Part shown: piece after piece, positions 31,231-41,759 of the stretch
How positions within the stretch are numbered: the stretch's first letter is position 1
Layout: the number at the start of each line of letters is the position of its first letter
NCBI GenBank assembly: GCA_021813805.1
Contig: JAKAJL010000005.1
Coordinates: 57,330 to 121,329, forward strand
Length of the DNA: 64,000 bases
DNA from: Pseudomonadota bacterium
GTDB taxonomy: Bacteria; Pseudomonadota; Alphaproteobacteria; Rhizobiales; Beijerinckiaceae
Direction: 5' to 3'
Made by a program: the position numbers and the translations under genes
The notes under the pieces: model-generated
The model's input: the letters and a program-made list of their open reading frames with translations, nothing else
What the model was told of the DNA's origin: nothing
Databases searched by the model: none

Positions 31231-34200
31231 TCCCGGAAAAGCTCCTCCCCGGCTCGCCCGAGCCCCTCGGACTGAGCCTTGTCGAGGGCGGCGCCAATAT
31301 CGCGGTCTATTCCGAGGCGGCCGAGAGAATCGAATTATGCCTGTTCGACTCCAGCGGCCGGAAGGAACGCGCGCGCCTCGGCTTGCCCGGGCGGACCGGC
31401 CCGGTTTTTCACGGCTTCGCGCCCAACCTTGGCGCAGGCGTGCGCTATGGCCTGCGCGCTTACGGCCCGTGGCGGCCCGAGAATGGCCTGCGGTTCAATC
31501 CAAAAAAGCTGCTGTTTGATCCTTTCGCTCTCGCGCTCGACGGCCCGATCCAGCTTCACGACTCGCTGTTCGACGCGAACTCCGACAGCGGGGCCTTCGC
31601 GCCCCAGGCGGTCGCCGCCGCCCCGCAACTGGCGCGTCCCCATCGCCGCAGGATTCCGTGGCCGGAAACCGTGATTTACGAATTGCATGTGCGCGGCTTC
31701 ACCCGCATGCTCGACGCCGTGCCCGAGAAGCTCCGCGGGACCTTCGCCGGCCTCGCCCATCCGGCCGCCATGGCCCATCTGCTGCGGCTCGGCGTGACCA
31801 CCTTGGAACTGATGCCCTGCGCCGGCTGGATCGACGAACGCCATTTGCGCGCGGCCGGCCTGACCAATTACTGGGGCTATAATCCGATCGCCTTTTGCGC
31901 GCCCGACCCGCGCCTCGCGCCGGGCGGCTGGCGCGAAATCCGCGAGAGCGTCGCCGCCTTGCAGGAGGCCGGCTTCGAGGTGCTGACCGACGTGGTGCTC
32001 AACCACAGCGGCGAAAGCGACGCCGAGGGCCCGACCGTCTCGCTGCGCGGCCTCGACAACGCGACCTTTTACCGGCTCGATCCCGCAGACCCCGCCGCTT
32101 ATGTCAATGACGCCGGATGCGGCAACATCCTGCGGCTCGATCATCCCGCCGTTCTTCGCCTCGCCATGGACTCCTTGCGCGCATGGGCGCTTTACGGCGG
32201 CGTCGACGGCTTCCGTTTCGATCTCGCCACGACGCTTGGCCGCCGCGCCGAGGGTTTCGACCCGCATGCGCCCATGCTCGCGGCGATCGCGCAGGACCCG
32301 GTCCTGCGCGAATTGAAACTCATCGCCGAGCCGTGGGACATCGGGCCGGGTGGCTACCAGCTCGGCGCCTTTCCCGCCGCCTGGGGCGAATGGAACGATT
32401 CGTTCCGCGACGCCGCGCGCAAATTCTGGCGCGGCGACGACGGCATGATCGGGGAAATCGCCACCCGCATCGCCGGCTCGTCCGATCGTCTCGAAGGCCG
32501 CAAGCCGCCCTCGCGCAGCGTGAATTTCGTCACCGCCCATGACGGCTTCACCTTGGCCGATCTCGTATCCTATGCGCGCAAACACAACGAGGCCAATGAC
32601 GAAGGCGATCGCGACGGGACGGACTGCAATTATTCATGGAACAACGGCGCCGAGGGCGAAACGGCGGACGTTGGCGTTCTTGCCGCCCGGCGGCGCGACC
32701 AGCGCAATCTGCTCGCTTTGCTGCTGCTCTCGCGCGGAACGCCGATGCTGTCGATGGGCGCCGAACTGGGCCACAGCCAGAATGGCAACAACAATGCTTA
32801 TTGTCAGGACAGCGAGATCGGCTGGCTCGACTGGCGCAAAGCCGACGCGCGGCTGACCGCTTTCACCGCCGCCCTGATCGCCTTGCGCAAGGCGACGCCG
32901 GCCTTGCGGCAAGACCGATTCCTCACCGGCGCGCCACAGGGCGACGGCCCCGCCGATGTCGAATGGCGCGGCGCCGATGGCGAAATCCTCACAACCGACC
33001 AATGGCGCGAGGCCAAGCGGCGCTTTCTCGCCGGATTCTTCGACGCCGAGGGCACGCGCGCCGGCGTGCTGTTCAACGCCGGCCATGATGAAGCGCATTT
33101 CCGCCTGCCACGCGCGACCAAAGGCCATTTCTGGCGCCGCGCGCTCGACACCGGCGCCGAAGACGGCAATGGCGACGGCGCCGGATTTGACGGCGATGAA
33201 ATCCTTGTGATCGCGCCGCGCTCGACGCTCGTGCTCATCGACACGGCGGAGCAGGAGACGCCCCGCGCCGCTTCGCCCGCGACGCTCGACACGCTCGCCG
33301 GCGCGACCGGAATCGCCCCGCACTGGCATGACGTGAAGGGCGAGCGCCATATCGTCCCGGATTCGACCAAGGCCGCCTTGCTCAAGGCCATGGGCCTGCC
33401 CACGGCGACCCAGGCCGAGGCCCGCGCCAGCCTCAAACGTCTCGCCGACCAACGCGACCGCCGCGCCCTGCCCTATGCCGTGGTCGCGCGCGAGGGCGAA
33501 AAAATCGAGGCGCCTCTGGCCCTCGCCGAACCGCGCGCGGAGTTGGAGCTGGAAGACGAGGCCGGCGACCGCCGGCGGCTGTCATTCGGCGCGGACACGT
33601 TGCGCGCGGAACAGCGCCGGGCCTGCGATGGCGCCGCGTTCACCGTCCATATTGCGACTCTGCCGCCCTTGCCTGCCGGACGCTATAAACTGACGCGGCT
33701 CGATGCGCCGGAGGCGCCTTGCGCGTTGATCGTCGCTCCCGGCGCCTGTTATTGGCCGCCGGCGCTCAAAACCCGCGTCTCGGGCGTCGCCGCCCAGGTC
33801 TATAGCCTGCGCCGCGACGGCGATCAGGGAATCGGCGATTTCACCTCGCTGGCCGAACTGGCCGAACGCGCCGGAGCCGCCGGCTACGCCACGGTCGGGA
33901 TCAACCCGCTCCATGCCTTGTTCGCGCGCGATCGCGAGCGCGCCAGCCCCTATTATCCGAGCGACCGCAATTTCCTCGATCCGATCTATCTCGATCTCGA
34001 AACCCTGGGCGAAATCACCGGCCTGCCTTGCGATCTGACGCCCGATGAGCGCGCGGCGGCGAAAAGACTCGCCGCGAAGACGGAAGTCGATTATCCGGCG
34101 GTCTGGGCGCTGAAGGCGCGAAAAATCGCGGCGCATTTCTCGGACTTCGAGGAGACCGCGCGGCGCGACCCCGCCCTTCCCGCCGCGCGCGAATTCGACA

Positions 34201-35261
34201 ACTTCATCGCCGAAGGCGGCGAGCGATTGCAGGCTTTCGCGTCCTTCGAAGCCTCTGCGCGACAGGGAGACGTCCCTGCCCGCGCCATCCTGTTCGAGCA
34301 ATTCTTATGCGACCGACAGTTCGCCCGCGCCGCCGCGCGCGGTCGGGCTGCCGGCCTCTCGCTCGGCTTCTACCGCGACCTTGCGGTGGGCGCGGCGCCC
34401 GACGGCGGCGAGGTCGCGGCCGAGCGCGGCCTGTTCCTGCCTGGCGCCTGTGTCGGCGCGCCGCCCGACCCCATCGCCGAAACCGGGCAGAACTGGGGCC
34501 TGCCCCCGCCCGACCCGCTGGCCATGGCGCGCGACGGCTACAAAACCTTCGCGACCTTGCTGCGCGCCAACATGCGCCACGCCGGCGCCCTGCGCATTGA
34601 CCATGTCATGGCGCTCCAGCGGCTGTTCATCGTGCCGGAAGGCGCGCCGGCCACCGAGGGCGCCTATCTTTCCTATCCGCTCGACGACCTCGTCGGCGTG
34701 CTGGCGCTGGAAAGTTTTCGCGCGCGCTGCCTCGTCATCGGCGAGGACCTCGGCACCGTGCCGGCGGGTTTTCGTGAAAAAATGGCGCCGGCCAATGTGC
34801 TGAGCTATCGCGTGTTGTGGTTCGAGCGCCAGGCGCAAGACTTCGCGCCTCCGGCCGCTTATCCGCAAATGGCGGTGGCCTGCGCCTCGACCCATGACTT
34901 GCCGACGCTGGCCGGCTGGCGGCGCGGCGCCGATATCGACGAAAAGGCCGCGCTCGGCCTGATGACGCCGGAAGCCGCCGAAAAGGAGCGCGCGCGCCGC
35001 GCCGCCGACATCGCCTGCCTGCTGAAGGCGCTCGCGGCGCAAGACCTCGCCCTGACAGATCCCGCATCCGATGAGGATTTTGCCGCCGCGATCCACACCT
35101 ATGTGGCGAAAACGCCCTCGGCCCTGGCGATGATCCAGCTCGACGATCTGCTGAGCGAGAAAATCGCCGTCAACCTGCCCGGCACCGACCGCGAGCGCCC
35201 CAACTGGCGCCGCAAGCTTTCGCGCGAAATAGCGGAGCTCCCGCCGCTGCCGCGCCGCTGA
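31227..35261 (+). CDS. glgX-malQ: Bifunctional fusion: glycogen debranching enzyme (GH13, GlgX-type) + 4-alpha-glucanotransferase (GH77, MalQ-type)
   Basis: One frame, TTG start overlapping the glgA stop (ORF track start at 30942 lies inside glgA). GlgX half: GVDGFRFDLATTLGR, LIAEPWDIGPGGYQLGAFP, VTAHDGFTLADLVSY. MalQ half: VYSLRRDGDQGIGDFTSL, LRIDHVMALQRLF, VIGEDLGTVP, ASTHDLPTLAGW. Confidence 0.92.
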   Translation: MIPEKLLPGSPEPLGLSLVEGGANIAVYSEAAERIELCLFDSSGRKERARLGLPGRTGPVFHGFAPNLGAGVRYGLRAYGPWRPENGLRFNPKKLLFDPFALALDGPIQLHDSLFDANSDSGAFAPQAVAAAPQLARPHRRRIPWPETVIYELHVRGFTRMLDAVPEKLRGTFAGLAHPAAMAHLLRLGVTTLELMPCAGWIDERHLRAAGLTNYWGYNPIAFCAPDPRLAPGGWREIRESVAALQEAGFEVLTDVVLNHSGESDAEGPTVSLRGLDNATFYRLDPADPAAYVNDAGCGNILRLDHPAVLRLAMDSLRAWALYGGVDGFRFDLATTLGRRAEGFDPHAPMLAAIAQDPVLRELKLIAEPWDIGPGGYQLGAFPAAWGEWNDSFRDAARKFWRGDDGMIGEIATRIAGSSDRLEGRKPPSRSVNFVTAHDGFTLADLVSYARKHNEANDEGDRDGTDCNYSWNNGAEGETADVGVLAARRRDQRNLLALLLLSRGTPMLSMGAELGHSQNGNNNAYCQDSEIGWLDWRKADARLTAFTAALIALRKATPALRQDRFLTGAPQGDGPADVEWRGADGEILTTDQWREAKRRFLAGFFDAEGTRAGVLFNAGHDEAHFRLPRATKGHFWRRALDTGAEDGNGDGAGFDGDEILVIAPRSTLVLIDTAEQETPRAASPATLDTLAGATGIAPHWHDVKGERHIVPDSTKAALLKAMGLPTATQAEARASLKRLADQRDRRALPYAVVAREGEKIEAPLALAEPRAELELEDEAGDRRRLSFGADTLRAEQRRACDGAAFTVHIATLPPLPAGRYKLTRLDAPEAPCALIVAPGACYWPPALKTRVSGVAAQVYSLRRDGDQGIGDFTSLAELAERAGAAGYATVGINPLHALFARDRERASPYYPSDRNFLDPIYLDLETLGEITGLPCDLTPDERAAAKRLAAKTEVDYPAVWALKARKIAAHFSDFEETARRDPALPAAREFDNFIAEGGERLQAFASFEASARQGDVPARAILFEQFLCDRQFARAAARGRAAGLSLGFYRDLAVGAAPDGGEVAAERGLFLPGACVGAPPDPIAETGQNWGLPPPDPLAMARDGYKTFATLLRANMRHAGALRIDHVMALQRLFIVPEGAPATEGAYLSYPLDDLVGVLALESFRARCLVIGEDLGTVPAGFREKMAPANVLSYRVLWFERQAQDFAPPAAYPQMAVACASTHDLPTLAGWRRGADIDEKAALGLMTPEAAEKERARRAADIACLLKALAAQDLALTDPASDEDFAAAIHTYVAKTPSALAMIQLDDLLSEKIAVNLPGTDRERPNWRRKLSREIAELPPLPRR

Positions 35262-35350
35262 AAAACAGCTCATCGGCCTGCCTGGCGCCCTCCCTCCCCC
35301 TTGTGGAGAGGGATTACCGGCTGCGAGGTCGCGTAACGAAACTCCAAGTT

Positions 35351-35650
35351 TCACCGTTTCCGCCTGGCCTTGCGCGTCCTGCTGTCAAAAGTCGGGACGT
35401 AAAAATCGGGGTCCTTTCTCGCGACCCAGGCGATGAAGCGCGCGATTTCGTCTTGACCGCGCAGGGCCTCGATCGTGCCAAAAGCGCGCAAAATCTCGCG
35501 CTCCGACAAGGTCTTGTGAATCTTGCGATGGCAGATCGGATGCAGCGCGACCGTCTCCCCGCCGCCAAAGGTTTTGGGCGTCAGATGATGGGCCTCGATT
35601 TTCGCGCCCAGCGGGCGTCCGCACAGGGGGCAGATCGCGGCGTCATCCAT
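35351..35650 (-). CDS. Small HNH endonuclease-domain protein
   Basis: MDDAAICPLCGRPLGAKIEAHHLTPKTFGGGETVALHPICHRKIHKTLSE: CxxC, HH and HPICHRKIH. Confidence 0.82.
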   Translation of the reverse strand: MDDAAICPLCGRPLGAKIEAHHLTPKTFGGGETVALHPICHRKIHKTLSEREILRAFGTIEALRGQDEIARFIAWVARKDPDFYVPTFDSRTRKARRKR

Positions 35651-36713
35651 GCGTATGGCGGTGATGCAGATCCGGGTAATGGGGATGCGAGTGGATGAGC
35701 CCCTCATGGCGGTGGCGATGGGAATGGGGCTCGGTCACAGGGCCGTCATGACGATGCTGGTGGTGTTCGTCATGGACATGGGCGTGCTCATGCTCGAACG
35801 GCTCGTGGGCGTGTTCGTGGTCGTGCCGCTCGGCGAGATGCGGCCACAGGCCGAGGCCCATCAGCGCGCCGGCGACAAGCAATTGGGTGGTCGGCTGTTC
35901 GCGCAGCAGGACCAAGGAGGCCAGCGCGCCGATGAAGGGCGCGAGGGCGAAATAGGCCCCGGTGCGCGCGGCGCCCAGCCGCCGCAATGCGAGAATATAC
36001 AGGACTAGGCTGACCCCGACCCCGAAGAGGCCGACCAACGCCGCCGCGCCGGAAAAAACCAGGCCGGGGGTCGCGGCGCCGCGCGCCAGCGCGGCGAAAA
36101 GATTGACCGAGCCCGCCGCCAGTCCCTTGATCGTGGCGATCGACACCGGGTCGGCGGAAGACAATTTACGTGTGAGATTGTTGTCGATTCCCCAGGCGAG
36201 GCAGGCGCCCACGACCAGCAGCGCGCCCTTGTCCAGCGCCAGCCCGCGCCCCTGCCAGGACAGAACGACGGCGCCGGCCAGGATCGCCATGGCGCCGGCG
36301 AAGAGCCTCGCGTCCACATTCTCGTGAAAGACCAGCCAGGCGATCGCCATGGTCGCCAGGCCTTCGATGTTGAGCAGCAGCGAGGCGCTGGCGGCGCTGG
36401 TCGCCTTCAGCCCCGCCATCAGCAGCAAAGGCCCCAGAAACCCGCCGAAAAACACCACGGCCGCGAGCCACGGCCAATCGGCGCGGCGCAGCGGCGCCTC
36501 GGGCGCCGGCAAGCCGACGGCGCGCCGGGCGAGATGAAAACCGGCGAGGCCCACGCCGGCGCCGAGATAGAGCGCGCCGGCCAGCATTTGCGGATCGAAT
36601 CGCCCCAGCAGCGCCTTGGCGAGCGGCGCGGTCAGGCCGAACAGCGCCGCCGAGCCGAGCGCGAACGGGACTCCCGGCCATAAAGGCCCGAGCCGATGCA
36701 GAAAGGCCGACAC
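35643..36713 (-). CDS. EamA/DMT family transporter with His-rich C-terminal tail
   Basis: Ten-TM EamA pattern (GSAALFGLTAPLAKALLG...ALAPFIGALASLVLLREQPTTQLLVAGALMGLGLWP) then ERHDHEHAHEPFEHEHAHVHDEHHQHRHDGP...HHRHTHG. Confidence 0.88.
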   Translation of the reverse strand: MSAFLHRLGPLWPGVPFALGSAALFGLTAPLAKALLGRFDPQMLAGALYLGAGVGLAGFHLARRAVGLPAPEAPLRRADWPWLAAVVFFGGFLGPLLLMAGLKATSAASASLLLNIEGLATMAIAWLVFHENVDARLFAGAMAILAGAVVLSWQGRGLALDKGALLVVGACLAWGIDNNLTRKLSSADPVSIATIKGLAAGSVNLFAALARGAATPGLVFSGAAALVGLFGVGVSLVLYILALRRLGAARTGAYFALAPFIGALASLVLLREQPTTQLLVAGALMGLGLWPHLAERHDHEHAHEPFEHEHAHVHDEHHQHRHDGPVTEPHSHRHRHEGLIHSHPHYPDLHHRHTHG

Positions 36714-36716
36714 GGT

Positions 36717-37571
36717 TCAGCGCGCCCTCATCGTGAAGACGGGAATGCGCGCCTCCGCTAGGACGTCGCGGGTGACCCCGCCAAAAAGCGTCTCCCACCA
36801 CGCGCCATGGGTAAAGGCGCCGATCAGCAGGCAATCGCCGCCGAGCCGTTCCGCCTCGTTCAACAGGTCATGACCGACGCTTCCCGCGCTGCGGGAGAGA
36901 TGGAGAATCTCGACGTTCAGGCCGAGCCGCTCGAAGAAGTCCCGGGCGCTCGGCTCATAAAAACCGGCGCCCGGCTTGGCGCCCCAAAGAACCGTGATCC
37001 TTTCGGCCTTTTTCAGCCAGGGTAACGCCGCCCGCGCCGCCGTCTCGACCGGGGCGCCCGGCTTCCAGCCGATGACGATATGGCGGCCGATGACCCGCTC
37101 GCCGTCGATCACGTCACGCGGCGCGACCAGCACCAGCCGTTGGCCGCCGAACAAGGCGGCGTGGAAAGCGTCGGCGGCGTCCAAATGGACCGGTCGACTG
37201 ACCACGATCAGGTCGGCTCTGGCGGCGTCAAGGGCGACATTGGCTTCGACATCGCCTTCGTCGTCGCGCCAGGCGATCGGTGGCGCTGCCGGCGCCGACT
37301 CACGAAAGCTATCGACCACCACCTTGACGCGCGCCGCGCGAACTTCGGGCGGGCCTTCATAGAGTTCGCGCAATTGCTGGACCTCTAGCTCCTCCGCGTC
37401 AACGAAAGCATGATGGGCGTTAAATCCGACATGGGCGGCGCAGATTTCGGTGTCAAAGCCCTGGCCGGCGGCGACGGCGCATTGCAGCGTCGAAAGCGCG
37501 GTTTCTGCCTCCGGCAGCAGCGCGCAGATGTGGAGCGCGCGTTTTTCGTTCGATTCAGCCCCGGCGGTCAC
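36717..37571 (-). CDS. Universal stress protein family
   Basis: ADLIVVSRP, HIVIGWKPGAPVETAARAALPWLKKAERITVLWG, GGDCLLIGAFTHGAWWETLFGGVTRDVLAEARIPVFTMR. Confidence 0.85.
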   Translation of the reverse strand: MTAGAESNEKRALHICALLPEAETALSTLQCAVAAGQGFDTEICAAHVGFNAHHAFVDAEELEVQQLRELYEGPPEVRAARVKVVVDSFRESAPAAPPIAWRDDEGDVEANVALDAARADLIVVSRPVHLDAADAFHAALFGGQRLVLVAPRDVIDGERVIGRHIVIGWKPGAPVETAARAALPWLKKAERITVLWGAKPGAGFYEPSARDFFERLGLNVEILHLSRSAGSVGHDLLNEAERLGGDCLLIGAFTHGAWWETLFGGVTRDVLAEARIPVFTMRAR

Positions 37572-37782
37572 GGCAGTTCCTCCTTCGAGGCTGGTAATTT
37601 AGTCCGGCGACAGATCGCCTTCCACGGAAAAATGGGCTGTGAAGGCGCGGCTTGACAAAAGGTGAGCGGCGCGTATGGTGCGCCCGAGTTTGGGCCGGAG
37701 CGATCCGGCCCCTTTTGTTCCGTCATCGGCCACTGTCCGCTTTTCAGGATGCGGCCCCAGCTTCGCTTTCAAGGTAACCGCC

Positions 37783-37950
37783 ATGGCCAAGGCCGCCACG
37801 ATCAAGATCAAGCTACTGTCGACCGCCGACACCGGCTATTTTTACGTCACCAAGAAGAACGCCCGCACCAAGACTGACAAGCTGGCGTTCAAGAAATACG
37901 ATCCCGTCGCGCGCAAGCACGTCGAGTTCAAGGAAACCAAGATCAAGTGA
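37783..37950 (+). CDS. rpmG: 50S ribosomal protein L33
   Basis: [55 protein letters not shown]. Confidence 0.97.
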   Translation: MAKAATIKIKLLSTADTGYFYVTKKNARTKTDKLAFKKYDPVARKHVEFKETKIK

Positions 37951-37970
37951 TCGCTTGAAAATCCGACGCA

Positions 37971-37998
37971 AAGCCGCCTCCGGGCGGCTTTTTTTTAT
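37971..37998 (+). terminator. Rho-independent terminator after rpmG
   Basis: aagccgcc-tccg-ggcggctt followed by a T-run. Confidence 0.92.
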
Positions 37999-38042
37999 GC
38001 AGCGCCGCGCGACTCAACCGGCTGCGCCGCTGACGTTCTTGC

Positions 38043-38768
38043 TCAAACCGGCTTGCGGAACAAGGCTCGCCAATGGCGGATCGCCGCCGGGCCTGACGGC
38101 GCGTCGTCCAGGCGCTCCAGCGCCAGGCCGCAGTCGCGAAAGGCCTCGATGTCGCCGCGGGCGAGCGGCCAGGGCGGACCCTCGATCCGCTGGTTGTCGT
38201 CGCGGGCGCGGGCGATCGCCAGCAGGCGACCGCCCGGCTTGACGAAACCCGCCGACGCTTGGCGCATCGCGGGAAGAAGTTCAGCGGGCAGGGCCTGCAA
38301 GGTATAGGTTTCGTGAACGAGGTCGAAAGCCTCGCGCCATTGCGGCGGCGGGGCGAAGAGGTCGGCGACGACGAAATCTATCGTTTTGCCGGCGAACCGC
38401 CCACGCGCCCACTCCACCGCGCGCGGAGCGAAATCGAAAGCCGTCACCTGGGCGCCGCGATCGGCCAGAGCGGCGGCGTTATCGCCAAGCCCGCAGCCGA
38501 CGTCGAGCGCCTTCACGCCAGCAAGGTCGGGATTTTGCCGGAGCCAATCCGCCAGCAGGGGATGGGGCGCGAGATTGCCCCAAGGCACGCCGGCCGCATC
38601 GCCGTCGGCCAGTTCATAAACCGCCTCGAACCAATTCTTGCGTTTCGGGTCCGCCAGCGGCCCATCCCGCCGCGCGGGGTCTATCGAATCGAGCCGCGCC
38701 CGGGCGGCCTCGCGGCGGCGCGCGAAATCGGCGTCGATAATATCGTCATGCGGCGGCTTTTCGGCCAT
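38043..38768 (-). CDS. Class I SAM-dependent methyltransferase
   Basis: VKALDVGCGLGDNAAALADRGAQVTAFDFAPRAVEWARGRF; VHETYTLQALP; FVKPGGRLLAIAR. Start MAEKPPHDDIID. Confidence 0.9.
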   Translation of the reverse strand: MAEKPPHDDIIDADFARRREAARARLDSIDPARRDGPLADPKRKNWFEAVYELADGDAAGVPWGNLAPHPLLADWLRQNPDLAGVKALDVGCGLGDNAAALADRGAQVTAFDFAPRAVEWARGRFAGKTIDFVVADLFAPPPQWREAFDLVHETYTLQALPAELLPAMRQASAGFVKPGGRLLAIARARDDNQRIEGPPWPLARGDIEAFRDCGLALERLDDAPSGPAAIRHWRALFRKPV

Positions 38769-38773
38769 GTCGC

Positions 38774-41515
38774 TCAAGCCTCCGCTTCCGTTTCGCCTTC
38801 GTCGCCTTCGTCGCTTTCGCCGCTCTCGTCCTCGCCGATCCGTTCGACCGAGACGACCTTTTCGGTCTCCGCCGTATTGAAGACGATGACGCCCTGGCTG
38901 CCGCGGCTGACGATCCTGATGCCCTCGACCGGGCAGCGGATGAGCTGGCCGCCATCGGTCACCAGCATGATCTGGTCGCTCGCTTCGACCGGCATGGAGG
39001 CGACCAGTTCTCCGTTGCGGGCGTTGACCGCCATGGCGGCGATGCCTTTGCCGCCGCGTCCGGTGACGCGATATTCGTAGGACGAGGTGCGCTTGCCATA
39101 GCCATTGGCGGAAATCGTCAGGATCAGCTGTTCCGCGGCCGCCATTCGCTCGAAGGCCGAGGCGTCGAGGGGCGCGGCGCCCTCGCCGCTCTCCTCGGTC
39201 TCGTCGGTCTCGGGCTCGGCCGGTTCGCCGGCGGCGGCGCGGCGCATCTTCAAAAAGGCCGCGCGTTCGGCGGGCGTGGCGTCGCTGTGGGTGAGGATGG
39301 ACAGCGCGATGACCCGGTCGCCCCCGGCGAGATTGATCCCGCGCACGCCCATGGAATCGCGGCCCTTGAACACGCGCACATCGTCGACCTTGAAGCGGAT
39401 GCACTGGCCCTTCGATGTGGTCAGCAGCACGTCCTGGTCTTCGGTGCAGATCTGGACGTCGACAATGCCCTCGCCCTCGTCGAGCTTCATGGCGATTTTC
39501 CCGGCGCGGTTGACCTGCGTGAAATCGGAAAGCTTGTTGCGCCGAACCGTGCCGCCGGTGGTGGCGAACATTACGTCGAGGCTTTCCCACATCGCCTCGT
39601 CCTCGGGCAAAGCCATGATCGAGGTGATGCGCTCGCCCTGCTCCAGCGGCAGCATGTTGACCAGCGCCTTGCCGCGCGACTGCGGCGCGGCGAGCGGCAG
39701 GCGCCAGACCTTTTCCTTGTAGACCTGGCCGCGCGAGGAAAAGAACAGCACCGGCGCATGGGTCGAGGCGACGAACAGGCGCTGGACGAAATCCTCCTCG
39801 CGGGTCTGCATGCCGGAACGGCCCTTGCCGCCGCGCCTTTGCGCGCGATAGGTCGAAAGCGGCACGCGCTTGATGTAGCCGGCGTGGGAGACGGTCACCA
39901 CCATGTCCTCGCGCTGGATGAGGTCCTCATCCATCATGTCGCCTTCGACATCGAGGATCTGGGTGCGGCGCGGCACGGCATGGGCCGCCTTCACGCTGAG
40001 CATTTCATCCTTGACGATGCCAAACAATTTTTCGCGTGAGCGCAAAATTTCGAGATATTCGGCGATTTCGGCGGCGAGTTTGTTGAGGTTTTCGGCGATC
40101 TCGTCGCGGCCGAGCGCAGTGAGCCGTTGCAGGCGCAGATCGAGGATGGCGCGGGCCTGCGCTTCCGACAGGCGGCAATTGCCGTCCTCGTCGATGGAGT
40201 GGCGCGGGTCGGCGATGAGCGCGACCAGCGGCGCCATGTCATGGGCCGGCCAGACGCGGCCCATCAAGGCTTCGCGCGCCGTCGCCGCATCGGCTGAGGT
40301 GCGGATCAGGCGGATCACTTCGTCGATATTGGCCACCGCAATGGCGAGGCCGACCTGGATATGGGCGCCGTCGCGCGCCTTGTTGAGCTTGAATTTGGTG
40401 CGCCGGCTGACGACTTCCTCGCGGAAATCGATGAAGGCTTTCAGGCAATCGGTCAGATTGAGGCTTTCCGGCCGCCCGCCGTTCAGCGCAATGATATTGA
40501 CGCCGAACGAGCTTTGCAGGGCGGTGAAGCGGTAGAGCTGGTTCAGCACCACGTCGGCCACGGCGTCGCGCTTGAGCTCGATGACGATGCGCATGCCTTC
40601 GCGGTCGGATTCGTCGCGGAGGTCGGAGATGCCCTCGATTTTCTTCTCCCGCACCAGTTCGGCGATCTTTTCGATCAGCGTCGCCTTGTTCACCTGATAG
40701 GGAATTTCGGTAAAGACGATGGCCTCGCGGTCCTTGCGCAGGGTCTCGACAGTCGCCACGCCCCGGATCACGACCGAGCCGCGGCTGGTCTCATAGGCCT
40801 GCCTGATGCCGGCGCGCCCCATGATCGCGCCGCCCGTGGGGAAATCCGGCCCCGGAACGATCTCCATCAGCTCGGGAAGCGTCATGTCGGGCTTGTCGAT
40901 CAAGGCGACGCAGGCGTCGATGACCTCGCCGAGATTATGCGGCGGGATATTGGTCGCCATGCCCACGGCGATGCCGCCCGCGCCATTGACCAGCAGATTG
41001 GGGAAGCGGGCCGGAAGGACCGTCGGCTCCTGCTCCTTGCCGTCGTAATTGGGTTGGAAATCGACGGTGTCGGAGTCGATGTCCTCGATCAGGGCCAGCG
41101 CCGGACGGGCGAGACGCGATTCGGTGTAGCGCATGGCCGCCGCGCGGTCGCCGTCCACCGAGCCGAAATTGCCCTGGCCGTCGATGAGCGCGAGGCTCAT
41201 CGAAAAGGGCTGGGCCATGCGCACGAGAGCGTCATAGATCGCCGCGTCGCCGTGAGGGTGGTATTTACCCATCACCTCGCCGACGATGCGCGCCGATTTC
41301 ACATAGGCCCGGTCGGGCAAAAAATTGTTTTCCTGCGCCGAGTGGAGGATGCGGCGGTGCACCGGCTTGAGGCCGTCGCGCACGTCCGGCAGGGCGCGGC
41401 TGACGATCACGCTCATCGCATAAGCGAGGTAGGAGCTTTTCATCTCCTCGGTGATCGAAACCGGACGGATGTCGGAGGAAGGCGGAACTGGATGGTCGTC
41501 GTTCTGGTCGGCCAA
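38774..41515 (-). CDS. gyrA: DNA gyrase subunit A
   Basis: [42 protein letters not shown], GyrA box [13 protein letters not shown]. Confidence 0.98.
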   Translation of the reverse strand: MADQNDDHPVPPSSDIRPVSITEEMKSSYLAYAMSVIVSRALPDVRDGLKPVHRRILHSAQENNFLPDRAYVKSARIVGEVMGKYHPHGDAAIYDALVRMAQPFSMSLALIDGQGNFGSVDGDRAAAMRYTESRLARPALALIEDIDSDTVDFQPNYDGKEQEPTVLPARFPNLLVNGAGGIAVGMATNIPPHNLGEVIDACVALIDKPDMTLPELMEIVPGPDFPTGGAIMGRAGIRQAYETSRGSVVIRGVATVETLRKDREAIVFTEIPYQVNKATLIEKIAELVREKKIEGISDLRDESDREGMRIVIELKRDAVADVVLNQLYRFTALQSSFGVNIIALNGGRPESLNLTDCLKAFIDFREEVVSRRTKFKLNKARDGAHIQVGLAIAVANIDEVIRLIRTSADAATAREALMGRVWPAHDMAPLVALIADPRHSIDEDGNCRLSEAQARAILDLRLQRLTALGRDEIAENLNKLAAEIAEYLEILRSREKLFGIVKDEMLSVKAAHAVPRRTQILDVEGDMMDEDLIQREDMVVTVSHAGYIKRVPLSTYRAQRRGGKGRSGMQTREEDFVQRLFVASTHAPVLFFSSRGQVYKEKVWRLPLAAPQSRGKALVNMLPLEQGERITSIMALPEDEAMWESLDVMFATTGGTVRRNKLSDFTQVNRAGKIAMKLDEGEGIVDVQICTEDQDVLLTTSKGQCIRFKVDDVRVFKGRDSMGVRGINLAGGDRVIALSILTHSDATPAERAAFLKMRRAAAGEPAEPETDETEESGEGAAPLDASAFERMAAAEQLILTISANGYGKRTSSYEYRVTGRGGKGIAAMAVNARNGELVASMPVEASDQIMLVTDGGQLIRCPVEGIRIVSRGSQGVIVFNTAETEKVVSVERIGEDESGESDEGDEGETEAEA

Positions 41516-41759
41516 AATGCGCTCGCGGGCTTGAAAGCGAAAATTCTTTTCTTTCTAGGCGATTCTCCCGGTAAAGGCCAGTTTTGCCGCCCTATCGGCT
41601 CGCGCAAAAAACACACGCGACGTCAATGAGTTATCGAATGTTTTTCCGGCAGGCGCCCGAGAGACGCGCGAAAGCTTTTCCACACGGCCGCCGCCGACTG
41701 GCGAAAGCCGCGCGCCCGCTTATATTCAGCCAAAAGAAATTCTTCAGGAGGGGACGGCG

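Noticed and set aside
35275-35320. ccctccctcccccttgtggagaggga element after glgX-malQ
   Set aside because: Looks like a common intergenic hairpin/REP-like element; stem imperfect and no T-run, so not called a terminator or sRNA.
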